Positions 54,394-62,986 are shown, counted from the stretch's first letter. The stretch is DNA of 64,000 bases from Chromatiales bacterium (ex Bugula neritina AB1) (GCA_001730015.1 MDLA01000142.1:1-64000); one strand, 5' to 3'. The notes: generated by a model not told the origin, from the sequence alone. Made by a program: numbers and translations.

Positions 54394-55366
54394 GAAACGC
54401 TCCCTTACAGTCATTGGAGGCAGCCAGAACAGCACCAGCTTCAGGGTCCTGTTTCTGCTCTTGCTCATCACCTTATCGCCAACTTGTGTGAATGCCGCCG
54501 ATACGGAATCTTTTGATTTCGGTTTTTTCAAAGACCGGCCGGGTCAATTGGTAGAACTTGAAAACCATCGCCTGCACGCCGACTGCCGCGGAAAGGGCCT
54601 GACCACTGTTTTGTTTGAGGCAGGGCTTGGTGGCAGTGCGCTGGAATGGGTTCCAATCAGGGATCAAATTGCCGGGAGAACGCGTGTTTGTATTTATGAT
54701 AGAGCGGGGTACGCGTGGAGCGATCCGTCGCCGTACCCAAGATACGCCCGGCAACTTGCCGCGGAAGCAAGTGCGATGCTGCATAAGCTGGGGCTTACCC
54801 AGTCGCTGATTCTGGTCGGGCATTCCTTTGGCGGCCTGGTTGTGCGTGAATTGGCCGGGTTGCCGGGTATTCAGGTTAAGGCAATGGTACTGATAGACTC
54901 ATCTCACGAAGATCAGTTCAAACACATGCGAGTTGAAGGCGGTAAGGCAATCGTGCCCACGGGGGAGCATTTTGTGTTTTCCCCGGGGGATGCCCCGGAA
55001 AATCTACCGCAGCAACTCAGGCGCAAGATTAAGGCTCTGTCGCGTATGCGAAAAACCTATGCAGCAACCCACGCAGAAATGGCGAAGTTTACTGATTCAG
55101 CAGATCAGGTGGCCAGCACTCGCTCGGTCGTGGAGTATCCGGTAACGGTTGTCAGCCGCGGGCTTGATCTATACCCTGTTGCTGCGACCGGTTTAGATAG
55201 AAATACAATTTGGCAGCAGTTGCAGTCAGATCTGGTGTCGTTGAGTAGTGATGGTCGTTTTGTTTTGGCACAGAACAGCGGGCATCATGTTCACGTCGAT
55301 GATCCGGCACTGATCGTTCGTATCATAGAGGAACTACTCGATGAAATTGACCAGCAACCGCACTAG
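54374..55366 (+). CDS. Secreted alpha/beta hydrolase
   Basis: 330 residues from TTG 54374, inside the previous gene's end. Signal VLFLLLLITLSPTCVNAAD, then hydrolase sequence: TVLFEAGLGGSALEWVPIRD, RVCIYDRAGYAWSDPSPYP, nucleophile elbow GHSFGG (Ser151) and QNSGHHVHVDDP (likely catalytic His). The YDRAGYGWS pattern resembles lipase/esterase-type proteins. The substrate is not evident; an ester or lactone formed from alcohol-oxidation products is one speculation. It overlaps soxC by 26 bp. Confidence 0.75.
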   Translation: MLNTFHRKRSLTVIGGSQNSTSFRVLFLLLLITLSPTCVNAADTESFDFGFFKDRPGQLVELENHRLHADCRGKGLTTVLFEAGLGGSALEWVPIRDQIAGRTRVCIYDRAGYAWSDPSPYPRYARQLAAEASAMLHKLGLTQSLILVGHSFGGLVVRELAGLPGIQVKAMVLIDSSHEDQFKHMRVEGGKAIVPTGEHFVFSPGDAPENLPQQLRRKIKALSRMRKTYAATHAEMAKFTDSADQVASTRSVVEYPVTVVSRGLDLYPVAATGLDRNTIWQQLQSDLVSLSSDGRFVLAQNSGHHVHVDDPALIVRIIEELLDEIDQQPH

Positions 55367-56678
55367 AGAGAACAGCGCCAATACTGAAGGGCGGAGCATC
55401 CATCCGGCAACCGATGAAGCGGCAGAAAGTAGCAACGTGCCAGTAGAATCTGCCGCTGATGATCGAAGGCACTTTATTAAGCGTGCTGCAAGGCTGGCTA
55501 CACTGGGAACAACCGTCGCAGCAGCACCTTTGGCGCGCGGTAATACTATCCCTGATAGCTGGCAGACGCCGGGTGCCGATTTCAGTAACTACGGTCAGCC
55601 TCGCAGTGCGATTGACAGCCCGATCCGCTGGGTGTCTGCTGATCGCTCGGTCCCCGGCGACGGAGTATCGTGGACACCGCTGCATGCGCTGGAAGGCACA
55701 ATCACTCCCAACGGTTTGCATTTTGAACGTCACCATAACGGGGTTCCGTTTGTTGATCCGGCAAGATGGCAACTCACCATACACGGTAAGGTTGACCGCG
55801 CACTGGCATTTAGTCTGGATACCCTGCATCGCTATCCAATGGTATCGCGAACAACATTTATAGAGTGTGGTGGCAACAGTAATTCACTGTGGCACCCGAA
55901 TCCATCGCAGGCACCTTCAGGCTATGTCCATGGTTTAGTGTCCTGTAGTGAGTGGACAGGTGTGCCGCTGTCTATTCTGCTGGATGAAGCCGGAATAGAC
56001 ATCAAAGCCGGCTGGTTAATTGCCGATGGTTATGATGCCTCCGGTGTTGCTGTCAGTCTTCCGATGAAAAAAATACTAGACGATACCCTGATCGCACTGT
56101 ATCAGAACGGTGAACCCGTGCGGCCGGAAAACGGTTACCCTGCCAGATTGCTGGTTCCTGGCTGGGAAGGTATTGTAAATATTAAATGGCTTCGGTCATT
56201 GCGGGTAAGTGATAAACCGCTGATGTCCCGATTCGACACCGTAAGCTATACCGACCTGCAAAAAGACGGCAGCTTTGAACGCTTCAGTTTTGAGATGGGA
56301 ATTAAGTCATTAATCACATCACCCACAGCTGGCGATAAATTGTCTCAACGCGGCTTCCACCAGATAAGCGGGCTGGCATGGACTGGCAACGGCAAGGTAT
56401 CGCGGGTAGAGGTCAGTGTAGACAATGGTGCCTCATGGACCGATGCACAGTTGCAGCAACCGGTACTGGACAAATCGCTAACGCGGTTCCGGCTACCCTG
56501 GAGCTGGGATGGCTCGCCGGTGAAATTGAAAAGCCGAGCATATGATTCCAGCGGTCAGTCGCAACCGGATAGAGACTCCCTGCTGACCGAGCGAGGAACC
56601 AATATGTATTACCACTATAATGCGGTGGTTATATTTTCTATAAATTCCGATGGCCTGGTACGACATGCGTATTCATAG
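55341..56678 (+). CDS. soxC: SoxC-like sulfite dehydrogenase molybdopterin subunit
   Basis: 445 residues: a Tat signal (DDRRHFIKRAARLATLG, 41-57), then the sulfite-oxidase fold with FIECGGNSNSLWHP (Mo-ligand Cys176) and RPENGYPARLLVPGWEGIVN, and a C-terminal Mo-co dimerisation domain (KVSRVEVSVDNGASWTDAQL). SoxC with SoxD forms a periplasmic enzyme acting on carrier-bound sulfur in thiosulfate oxidation. In this island no classical soxXAB are seen. The start overlaps the hydrolase end (26 bp), with GAGG just upstream. A SoxD-like gene overlaps its 3' end by 29 bp. Confidence 0.9.
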   Translation: MKLTSNRTRENSANTEGRSIHPATDEAAESSNVPVESAADDRRHFIKRAARLATLGTTVAAAPLARGNTIPDSWQTPGADFSNYGQPRSAIDSPIRWVSADRSVPGDGVSWTPLHALEGTITPNGLHFERHHNGVPFVDPARWQLTIHGKVDRALAFSLDTLHRYPMVSRTTFIECGGNSNSLWHPNPSQAPSGYVHGLVSCSEWTGVPLSILLDEAGIDIKAGWLIADGYDASGVAVSLPMKKILDDTLIALYQNGEPVRPENGYPARLLVPGWEGIVNIKWLRSLRVSDKPLMSRFDTVSYTDLQKDGSFERFSFEMGIKSLITSPTAGDKLSQRGFHQISGLAWTGNGKVSRVEVSVDNGASWTDAQLQQPVLDKSLTRFRLPWSWDGSPVKLKSRAYDSSGQSQPDRDSLLTERGTNMYYHYNAVVIFSINSDGLVRHAYS

Positions 56679-57219
56679 CGCTGTGCTGGCGCTGCCACTT
56701 ATTTTCGGCATTATAAGCGCCGCAGTGTTTGCCGCTGGTGAACCGGACAATCCACGGCCGGCACTCGGGATTGAACTCAGAGACACAGCGGTGGCAGAAC
56801 TGCCACCGGCGATTTTCGCCGATGGCACCGGCCTGCCGGAAGGGGAGGGTAATTCGGCACTCGGTGAAGAAGTGTTTGACCAGGAGTGTTCAATTTGCCA
56901 CGGACGCGAAGGAATAGGTGGCGCTGCCATGGAGCTGATCGGCGATCGATCGTTGCTGGCCACTGAGTATCCAGATAAAGGTATCGCGGTGTACTGGCCG
57001 TATGCACCGCCATTGTTTGATTACATTCGTCGCGCCATGCCACCGTCATCACCCTATTCCCTGAGTAACGAAGAAATCTATGCGGTTATCGCATACCTGC
57101 TGGAACGCAGTGATTTGCTCGAGGCGGGCGCCTATCTTGATGCCACCCGTCTTTCATCCATTGTAATGCCTAACCGAAACAATTTTATCAATATCTATAG
57201 TGATAAAGCAGGGGAATGA
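56650..57219 (+). CDS. soxD: SoxD-like cytochrome c subunit
   Basis: 189 residues: signal VLALPLIFGIISAAVFAAG, then a class I cytochrome domain with heme site CSICH (80-84) in CSICHGREGIGGAAMEL and a downstream Met ligand (RRAMPPSSP). Much shorter than full SoxD (about 380 residues, two hemes), so only one heme is present here. It overlaps soxC by 29 bp, so the pair should be cotranslated. Downstream is a MITE-like element. Confidence 0.8.
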   Translation: MAWYDMRIHSAVLALPLIFGIISAAVFAAGEPDNPRPALGIELRDTAVAELPPAIFADGTGLPEGEGNSALGEEVFDQECSICHGREGIGGAAMELIGDRSLLATEYPDKGIAVYWPYAPPLFDYIRRAMPPSSPYSLSNEEIYAVIAYLLERSDLLEAGAYLDATRLSSIVMPNRNNFINIYSDKAGE

Positions 57220-57285
57220 AGGTATCGATTCATTTTAACTGGTCAGTTAGTGTGCTGTAACCTTCATACTCCACTAATGAGTCGC

Positions 57286-57471
57286 CCTTGGTGTTGCATA
57301 AAATTCCGGCCTGGAACCGCTGCGCTGCTTTTATAGCAGCATCTAAGGCGCTGTACTCATTTTTCCTGAATATCACTTAAATGGCCAGGCTCAATCCAGT
57401 AAAAACTCCGTGCAGCGCCTTTTATAGAGCTCTATAAGCTTCTGGACTGGAAATTATATGCAACACCAGGG
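57286..57471 (+). mobile_element. MITE-like element, family 1, copy B
   Basis: A 186-bp block with the same internal sequence as 31408-31594 (for example GGCGCTGTACTCATTTTTCC) and terminal inverted repeats CCTTGGTGTTGCATAAAAT and its partner. The flanks are not an obvious target duplication. It lies between soxD and the mxa operon end. Confidence 0.75.
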
Positions 57472-57574
57472 GCAATCAACCAAAGAGCCCTGTTTTTACC
57501 TGAATTCATAGAGAGTCTGAGCTTGAGGTTATTATTTATCATAATCGAAGCGCTTTACTTGATCGCCACTTAGT

Positions 57575-57671
57575 GAGCTCGGCATTTGGTCTACAGCTGC
57601 GTTGTAGCACTTGAAAAGGGAGTTGCCATTGCCTGCGAGCTACGCCTTGCGGTAAACCAAATGACAAGCTC
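57575..57671. repeat. Long imperfect palindrome at the 3' end of the mxa operon
   Basis: A 97-bp region in which GAGCTCGGCATTTGGTCTAC (57575-57594) pairs with the reverse complement of the segment ending at 57671 (GAGCTTGTCATTTGGTTTAC) and further arms GTTGTAGC/GCTACGCC pair inside. It begins 20 bp after the last mxaL codon on the other strand. It may act as a bidirectional terminator or be another small mobile element. Confidence 0.65.
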
Positions 57672-57691
57672 TCATCCGTAGACTTTGAAGG

Positions 57692-58624
57692 TTACAGTAC
57701 ACCAGCACTGCGGCGGTGACGAGGATAAAACGCTGTTATGTCCGGCAGAAAACGCAGGCTCAGCAATAATAACGCTATTGAAGCGGGTATCCAGCGCAGA
57801 TCAACAGGAATGTCTTCGACATGTGCGAACGACTTATCAATGGCTGCTTCCGCCAGCTGTCCGGAAGAATGGAGCGGCAGATAGCTTAATTTAGCCAGGC
57901 GCCCGAGCTTGCCAAGATGAGCATCCTGGCGAGACGATAATTCCTCGTGGCTTTGTCCGGGGGCAGCATCGACTCGCTGAACCACTTCATCTGCCTGCCA
58001 GTAGGCCATAACCCGTCCGTCTTCATCGATTGCCTTGGGAATTCTAGCCGGAGTGCTGCCGCCAACGCCTACAATCAACCCGTTAACCTTGTATTTGTCA
58101 GTAGACGGCATGCCCCGGTGGCCGCTGCTTTGCGGCGGCGCTTCCTGCCCATCGGTAAAAAAAATAATTCGCGGGGCGCCGGTTTGTGTGTCGGCAGCGC
58201 GAATACTCTGATGCAAGCCCTTGCCTATACCGCTTGCGTTGGCCCATCGCATACGGTGATCTATAAATTCCAGTGAAGAGAGAAGCCCGTCATAGTGCTC
58301 GCAAACCTCTACTGGCGCGATCAGCGATACAACCCGCCTGCCGGTGAAAACGCTCCAGCCAATTTCAGAGCCGCAGGGCAGACGCTGTAACAGCTTGAAG
58401 GCTGCTTCCCTGGCAGCTGCGAGCCGGCTGATCACGGTATTGTCGCTTACCACATCGATAACATTCATACTTTGTGAAATATCGAAGGTGACCTGGAAAC
58501 TATAGACAGGTCGGGACATCACAACGGGCTTGAGCAACACACACGCCAAGAGAGCGGTAAAAGCAAATAAAATAAGGAAATTCCGTCTAAAAAGCTGCTT
58601 TGCAATAGAGCTGGCCTGTTTCAC
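57692..58624 (-). CDS. mxaL: VWA-domain protein, MxaL-like
   Basis: About 310 residues from GTG 58624, which has a GAGG ribosome binding site about 8 nt upstream; longer versions from 58735 add 37 residues. It has an N-terminal membrane helix (NFLILFAFTALLACVLL), a VWA domain with MIDAS start DISQSMNVID and later FFTDGQEAPP, and a C-terminal helix. MxaL and MxaC are VWA proteins of the methanol dehydrogenase maturation operon. It is the last gene of the minus-strand moxR-mxaSACKL run. Confidence 0.8.
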   Translation of the reverse strand: MKQASSIAKQLFRRNFLILFAFTALLACVLLKPVVMSRPVYSFQVTFDISQSMNVIDVVSDNTVISRLAAAREAAFKLLQRLPCGSEIGWSVFTGRRVVSLIAPVEVCEHYDGLLSSLEFIDHRMRWANASGIGKGLHQSIRAADTQTGAPRIIFFTDGQEAPPQSSGHRGMPSTDKYKVNGLIVGVGGSTPARIPKAIDEDGRVMAYWQADEVVQRVDAAPGQSHEELSSRQDAHLGKLGRLAKLSYLPLHSSGQLAEAAIDKSFAHVEDIPVDLRWIPASIALLLLSLRFLPDITAFYPRHRRSAGVL

Positions 58625-58649
58625 AGGGTATACCTCAGGACTATAGCGT

Positions 58650-59204
58650 TCACGGCAGATCTTTAAGCTTGAAGTCCGGAACAACGACGTCGACGCTTTT
58701 AATTGGCGGGCCTTTGTCGCGATCTTCGCTGGCAATCTCCGGAGCGTGGCGTAGCGCGTGTTCCAGATTTACCCGCGCATCCCAGTCATCGGGGTTGCTC
58801 TGCAACAGATCTCGATAACGCTGTTTCGCAATTTCAATCAGTGGTCGGGTTTGTGCACCGGGTAAGTCGGTACGGATACCCCGGCGCAGATAATGGTTTG
58901 CCAGATTAAATTGCGATGCCTGACCTAGCGGGGTGTGTTCCTGCTGGCCGACAAGTTTCACCAGCAATGTTTCGGCTGATTCAAACTGACCACCCATTGA
59001 TAGTGCACTCGCCGTTGCCAGAAGTACCCCTGCATTAGCTTCTGCTGCGGGCTGGTATTGCCGGTCATTGATTTGATCCGGTACAGCAGTAATAGCCTGA
59101 ATCGTCTCTTGATTGCTGTACAGCCTATATGCCTGCCACAGACTCAATACGGCTAGGCAGGCCGCGAACACCGAAAAAAACAAATGTATCGTACTGCGCT
59201 TCAA
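58650..59204 (-). CDS. mxaK: MxaK-like protein
   Basis: About 184 residues from TTG 59204, which overlaps the preceding stop (TTGA), so translational coupling is likely; an upstream start gives 16 more residues. One N-terminal membrane helix (LFFSVFAACLAVLSLWQAYR) and a TPR-like periplasmic region: GVLLATASALSMGGQFESAE, LGQASQFNLANHYLRRGIRT and NPDDWDARVNLEHALR. Assigned to MxaK by position between mxaC and mxaL and by its size and topology. Confidence 0.75.
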   Translation of the reverse strand: MKRSTIHLFFSVFAACLAVLSLWQAYRLYSNQETIQAITAVPDQINDRQYQPAAEANAGVLLATASALSMGGQFESAETLLVKLVGQQEHTPLGQASQFNLANHYLRRGIRTDLPGAQTRPLIEIAKQRYRDLLQSNPDDWDARVNLEHALRHAPEIASEDRDKGPPIKSVDVVVPDFKLKDLP

Positions 59205-60211
59205 TCGAGTGTCTCCAATCGCACCAGAGCAATGGCTGCCAGAACCGCACAACTGAGTAATGCGGCAAAATACATCCAGCGGCTGTAGTCGACCCCGGGA
59301 ATTTTTTCAAAGTACGTGAGGGGTTGGTTTTCCTGGCTGTCTATACTGGCGACGGCCTCGCCCATAGAATCCAGGTCATCTGCCTGAAACACCTGGTATC
59401 TGGTGCCAAGGTTTTTAAAAAATAGGTGCAATTCGACCTCTTCCGAGCGTGTCTTGACATCGGTACCAACCAGATCGAAATCGGGTGTATTGATCCCGCT
59501 TTGCACGTAGATAAAGTATAAACTGATCTGGTGCTGCTTCAAGCCTTCACTAACGCGCTTGCGGGTTAGCGCGTCAAGTTTTGCACCCCCGTCGGAAACC
59601 AGCAGCAGCGCCCGAGTGCCGGTGTAGGGTCGTTGTCTGAACGTATCTATAGCCGCAAGCAGGGCAACGCCCATATTGGTTTCCTTGGGGCCTCTGCCAA
59701 CACCGCTGGCATCAAGGCCTGCCTGCAGAATACCGGTATCGTCGGTGAACTCGGCAACGCGCATCGGTACTACGTTAAAAAGGGTAAGCGCATAGCGGTT
59801 CTCGGGGCGCTGTGCCAGTAGCCAGGTGAGCGATTCCCTGGCGATTCCGTTTTTCGTCTGTGTTGCCTGTTTGGGCTGGTAGTCCTTCGGCATTGCGCGC
59901 CTGATCTCTGAATCCATGCTGGCGCTGCGGTCCAGTAATATAGAAATCTCAGCTCCGCGGCCAATGCGCTCGATCACATTCTCTGAACTCATCGGCCCGG
60001 CGAGCGCAAACACCAGCAGTGCCATTGTCAGTGCGGCCACAGTTTGCCAGAGTCTATGTATCCGTTGCCCGGTGCGGTCTGCTGGCAACCAGTGAGTCCA
60101 GGGAAAATCAATGGCGTCACGCTGATTCGAAAGTAGCGGCAGCAGTGCCAGCGGCAGCAGAAGCAGCAGCAATGGATTCTGGAATTCGAGTCCTGCCATA
60201 TCAGTGCCCAT
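59201..60211 (-). CDS. mxaC: VWA-domain protein, MxaC-like
   Basis: 336 residues: two N-terminal membrane helices (PLLLLLLPLALLPLL; LWQTVAALTMALLVFALAG), VWA domain with MIDAS ISILLDRSASMDSE and GVGRGPKETNMGVALLAAID, and a C-terminal membrane helix. Batl-like arrangement shared with MxaC. ATG 60211 has GGTGGA at suitable spacing; ATG 60199 is an alternative. It ends within the start of mxaK and begins 17 bp after mxaA. Likely acts with MoxR in metal/cofactor loading of the dehydrogenase. Confidence 0.85.
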   Translation of the reverse strand: MGTDMAGLEFQNPLLLLLLPLALLPLLSNQRDAIDFPWTHWLPADRTGQRIHRLWQTVAALTMALLVFALAGPMSSENVIERIGRGAEISILLDRSASMDSEIRRAMPKDYQPKQATQTKNGIARESLTWLLAQRPENRYALTLFNVVPMRVAEFTDDTGILQAGLDASGVGRGPKETNMGVALLAAIDTFRQRPYTGTRALLLVSDGGAKLDALTRKRVSEGLKQHQISLYFIYVQSGINTPDFDLVGTDVKTRSEEVELHLFFKNLGTRYQVFQADDLDSMGEAVASIDSQENQPLTYFEKIPGVDYSRWMYFAALLSCAVLAAIALVRLETLD

Positions 60212-60228
60212 CTAGTGGTCCACCCCCA

Positions 60229-61104
60229 CTAGTGAGACGCCACTTTGGCCTGGCGTTTTTCCGCGCGGTACAATTGGCCACTGAGTTGGTCTATCGCAAC
60301 ATGCGGTGGTGACTCCGCCTGCTGAAAAAAACGTGCTGCAGAAGCTCTGTAAAAAGTTTCAACAGAATCTTTGTAGTCAACCAGCCACGGTACGGCAGCG
60401 TACAGATCATCGAGCGAGCTGGTATTTATGGTCTTTCCGGCCGCATAGTTGAATGCATGGTGCAGCGCGATAAAGGCTTGAGGTTCGGTATCGTGCTGTG
60501 TTCCGGGTAGTCGTCTGATAGCACGATTTGCTCTTGCAAATGGCAACGTGTGCGAATCGGTAAAGTGCCTGTAAACCCACCAAAGAAGCCATAGCGCCAA
60601 AGTGGTCAGCAGCGCTGCCACGCTAAGCTTTAAAGGTTTGTCATCAACTGCTTCTATAACATCGAGGGGCCGGCGATCCGGTAGTATAGACAGTGCCGCG
60701 CCGTTGCTGGAATCGAGCTTGCTGGTCAGCGGTGAAACAGTAAACGGCCATGGCTCCAGTGTCAGTTCGTTATCTGCTTCGCTTGTAAGCGTAACAGCGG
60801 GTAGAGTGATGGTTTCGGTGGCGGGCGGTGAGTTGATTATTTGATATTTAAGTTCGAGCCATACGTGCTCCTGCGCCAGTATTTCAGTAACAGCTAATCG
60901 ATACAGGTAGGTAGTAATGCGCTGTTCATCAAGCGGTTCCGGCGCAGTGAGACTGCCTGCCTCCGATGTCGTCAGCCTTACTCGCTGCACAAGCACATCA
61001 CCAATAAAATAACCGTGCGCTCGTGAAGGCTGCTGTACCTGTAGTTCCGCGCAGGCATTTGAGCAGAAAAAGATACACAACAACTGGAAGAGCCGGTTTA
61101 TCAT
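60229..61104 (-). CDS. mxaA: MxaA-like protein
   Basis: 291 residues from ATG 61104, overlapping the mxaS stop (ATGA). Signal LFQLLCIFFCSNACAELQV, a beta-rich periplasmic domain (DVLVQRVRLTTSEAGSLTAP, ETITLPAVTLTSEADN), a single helix (LSVAALLTTLALWLLWWVYR) and a cytoplasmic C-terminal part with AFIALHHAFNYAAGKTINTS. Matches MxaA in size and topology and in operon order between mxaS and mxaC. In methylotrophs MxaA is needed for calcium insertion into methanol dehydrogenase. Confidence 0.85.
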   Translation of the reverse strand: MINRLFQLLCIFFCSNACAELQVQQPSRAHGYFIGDVLVQRVRLTTSEAGSLTAPEPLDEQRITTYLYRLAVTEILAQEHVWLELKYQIINSPPATETITLPAVTLTSEADNELTLEPWPFTVSPLTSKLDSSNGAALSILPDRRPLDVIEAVDDKPLKLSVAALLTTLALWLLWWVYRHFTDSHTLPFARANRAIRRLPGTQHDTEPQAFIALHHAFNYAAGKTINTSSLDDLYAAVPWLVDYKDSVETFYRASAARFFQQAESPPHVAIDQLSGQLYRAEKRQAKVASH

Positions 61105-61970
61105 GTGGCCGCCTCCATAAAATAGCGGGACAAAGCCTCGGCATTGAAGCCTTCTGTCATCATGAACGGTGTTGCATCGCGGCTTGCAAATACCTCTGCG
61201 ATTTCCTCTTTGCGGCTTTGCACATTGGCCTGCCATTGTTCCCGCACAGCCGGTGTCAGCCATAGATGCCGACGAGTGCCTGCACCCATTTGTCTGGCCG
61301 ACAACAGGCGCTTGCCTTGCGGTGGGTGAACTTCGGTACGGTCCCAGATAACCAGCGGCACAACAAACGTGCCCGCGATCGGATCGAGCAGGCGGTCAAG
61401 CGGCTCCAGTGGCCAGTGAAAATCACTAACGATAAATACCAGCGGAGATTTACCCGCTACGGCATTAATACATTGCGCAAGAGCGTCTATACTCGCGCTA
61501 TCGCTGCTGGACGGGCTGGAATGGCGTATGAGTTCCGCCATAGGCTCGCCGATACCACGTCCGTAACGTGGCGGCATGCTGAGGTCTTCACGCAGAGTTG
61601 AATCAAATGCCTGCAGGCCAACTGCGTCACCGAGACCGCCCGCGCTGAATCCCAGCGCTTGTAGAAAATCTGCAGCAACCTGCAATTTGTTATGGCCGGC
61701 GCCAAAATGCATCGAGGCTGAAACATCTATGATTGCAGACACATTGATCGCTGCGCGCTGCTGATTGATACGTACCAGCCAGTCTTTCTGAATACTGCTG
61801 ATGCTGGCACGCAGATCAAGGCGCCGCGGATCGGGCTGATCGATCAGTTTCGCGTGAGAGACGAAATTCATTCCTGCTCCGCGACTGTTACTCCGGTGAG
61901 CCCCCGGCCGCGTACTGATTGATCTTCCCGGTAAGCGATAGACAAATTCGGTTGCAACCGGAACATTCAC
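61101..61970 (-). CDS. mxaS: DUF58 protein, MxaS-like
   Basis: 289 residues from GTG 61970, overlapping the moxR stop (GTGA). DUF58 signature: AINVSAIIDVSASMHFGAGH with MIDAS-type D-x-S-x-S, and VFIVSDFHWPLEPLDRLLD later. DUF58 proteins pair with MoxR ATPases. MxaS is the standard second gene of the moxR-mxaS operon. Cytoplasmic; its likely partners are MoxR and the membrane VWA proteins. Confidence 0.85.
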   Translation of the reverse strand: MNVPVATEFVYRLPGRSISTRPGAHRSNSRGAGMNFVSHAKLIDQPDPRRLDLRASISSIQKDWLVRINQQRAAINVSAIIDVSASMHFGAGHNKLQVAADFLQALGFSAGGLGDAVGLQAFDSTLREDLSMPPRYGRGIGEPMAELIRHSSPSSSDSASIDALAQCINAVAGKSPLVFIVSDFHWPLEPLDRLLDPIAGTFVVPLVIWDRTEVHPPQGKRLLSARQMGAGTRRHLWLTPAVREQWQANVQSRKEEIAEVFASRDATPFMMTEGFNAEALSRYFMEAAT

Positions 61971-62986
61971 GGAGAGGCCACTACATTCATGATTGACTTA
62001 ACCAGAACCGGTGCGATTTCGGAGCGGCGAAGTTCATAGACCGGGTTGAAAAACACGCGGTGACCGAGCGCCGATGGCAGCACGGTGTGCACGTCTTCAG
62101 GCAGTATATGGTCGCGATCATTGATCCATGCGACAACGCGTGCTGCTCTGACCATAGCGCTCATTCCACGAGGGCTCGCTCCGGCAAGTATTAGCCGATC
62201 CATATCGACGCCATCGACAGAGACACCGAATGCAGCGGGTGATTCACTGGCGCGCCATACCTCCAGGAGATACTTTTCAATGGCCGGGCTGGTTCGAACG
62301 GTTTGCTGGATAGTGCGGCTGATCCCGTTGAGCTGATCCCCTGGACACAATCCGGGCGGCACCTCTTCGATCAGTGCATCTGCATTGTGGTAAGCAGTGT
62401 CAATAATCAATGATCGCCGGATTTCTTCATCGACCGGAGTACCCATGTTGAGCTCGAACATGAAACGGTCACGCGCAGCAGAGGCAAGCTCGAAGGTTTC
62501 TTCTTTTTCTACCTTGTTGCGATCTGCGAAGACCGTCATGTGCGGGAAATTGTACTCGCGATTAAACGCCGATACCGAACGTTCGGCCATCGCTCGCAAC
62601 AGCAGCGACTGAACCTGCGGTCGGGCACGGTTTATCTCATTGAAGAAAAAGGTTGTCAGGCTTTCACCGTGACGAAGCAGCGGGCCGGGATCGATACGTG
62701 GCTGACCATCTGCGTCGACATAGGTGTGATAAACCAGATCGTTCGGCATCAGGTCTATCGTGCCTTCGGTGCGCTCGAAGTCACCGCCTGCGGCTCGGGC
62801 AAATGCACGCAGCACTGTGGTTTTGCCAACCCCGACGTCGCCTTCGAGCAGCACGTGACCACGCGCAAACAAGGCTATATTGATCAATCTGATTAAGTCT
62901 TGCTGACCAATGACAACGGCATTAATTGCCGCTTCAGTGCTCAACGCTTTGTGACGCCAGTCCGCCAGATTATTATCTGAAGTCAA
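61967..62986 (-). CDS. mxaR: MoxR-type AAA+ ATPase (MxaR)
   Basis: 339 residues from TTG 62986, which has GGAGGA a few bases upstream. AAA_3 domain with Walker A EGDVGVGKTT, Walker B TTFFFNEINRARPQ, sensor and GASPRGMSAMVRAARVVAWI. MoxR ATPases act as chaperones for metal/cofactor insertion into dehydrogenases; here the rest of the operon is mxaSACKL. It starts 148 bp from the divergent molybdoenzyme gene. Confidence 0.9.
   Translation of the reverse strand: MTSDNNLADWRHKALSTEAAINAVVIGQQDLIRLINIALFARGHVLLEGDVGVGKTTVLRAFARAAGGDFERTEGTIDLMPNDLVYHTYVDADGQPRIDPGPLLRHGESLTTFFFNEINRARPQVQSLLLRAMAERSVSAFNREYNFPHMTVFADRNKVEKEETFELASAARDRFMFELNMGTPVDEEIRRSLIIDTAYHNADALIEEVPPGLCPGDQLNGISRTIQQTVRTSPAIEKYLLEVWRASESPAAFGVSVDGVDMDRLILAGASPRGMSAMVRAARVVAWINDRDHILPEDVHTVLPSALGHRVFFNPVYELRRSEIAPVLVKSIMNVVASP

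Noticed and set aside
57286-57471. Clear target-site duplication at MITE family 1 copy B
   Set aside because: The flanking 4 bp do not match (TCGC versus GCAA), unlike the TAAA pair at copy A.
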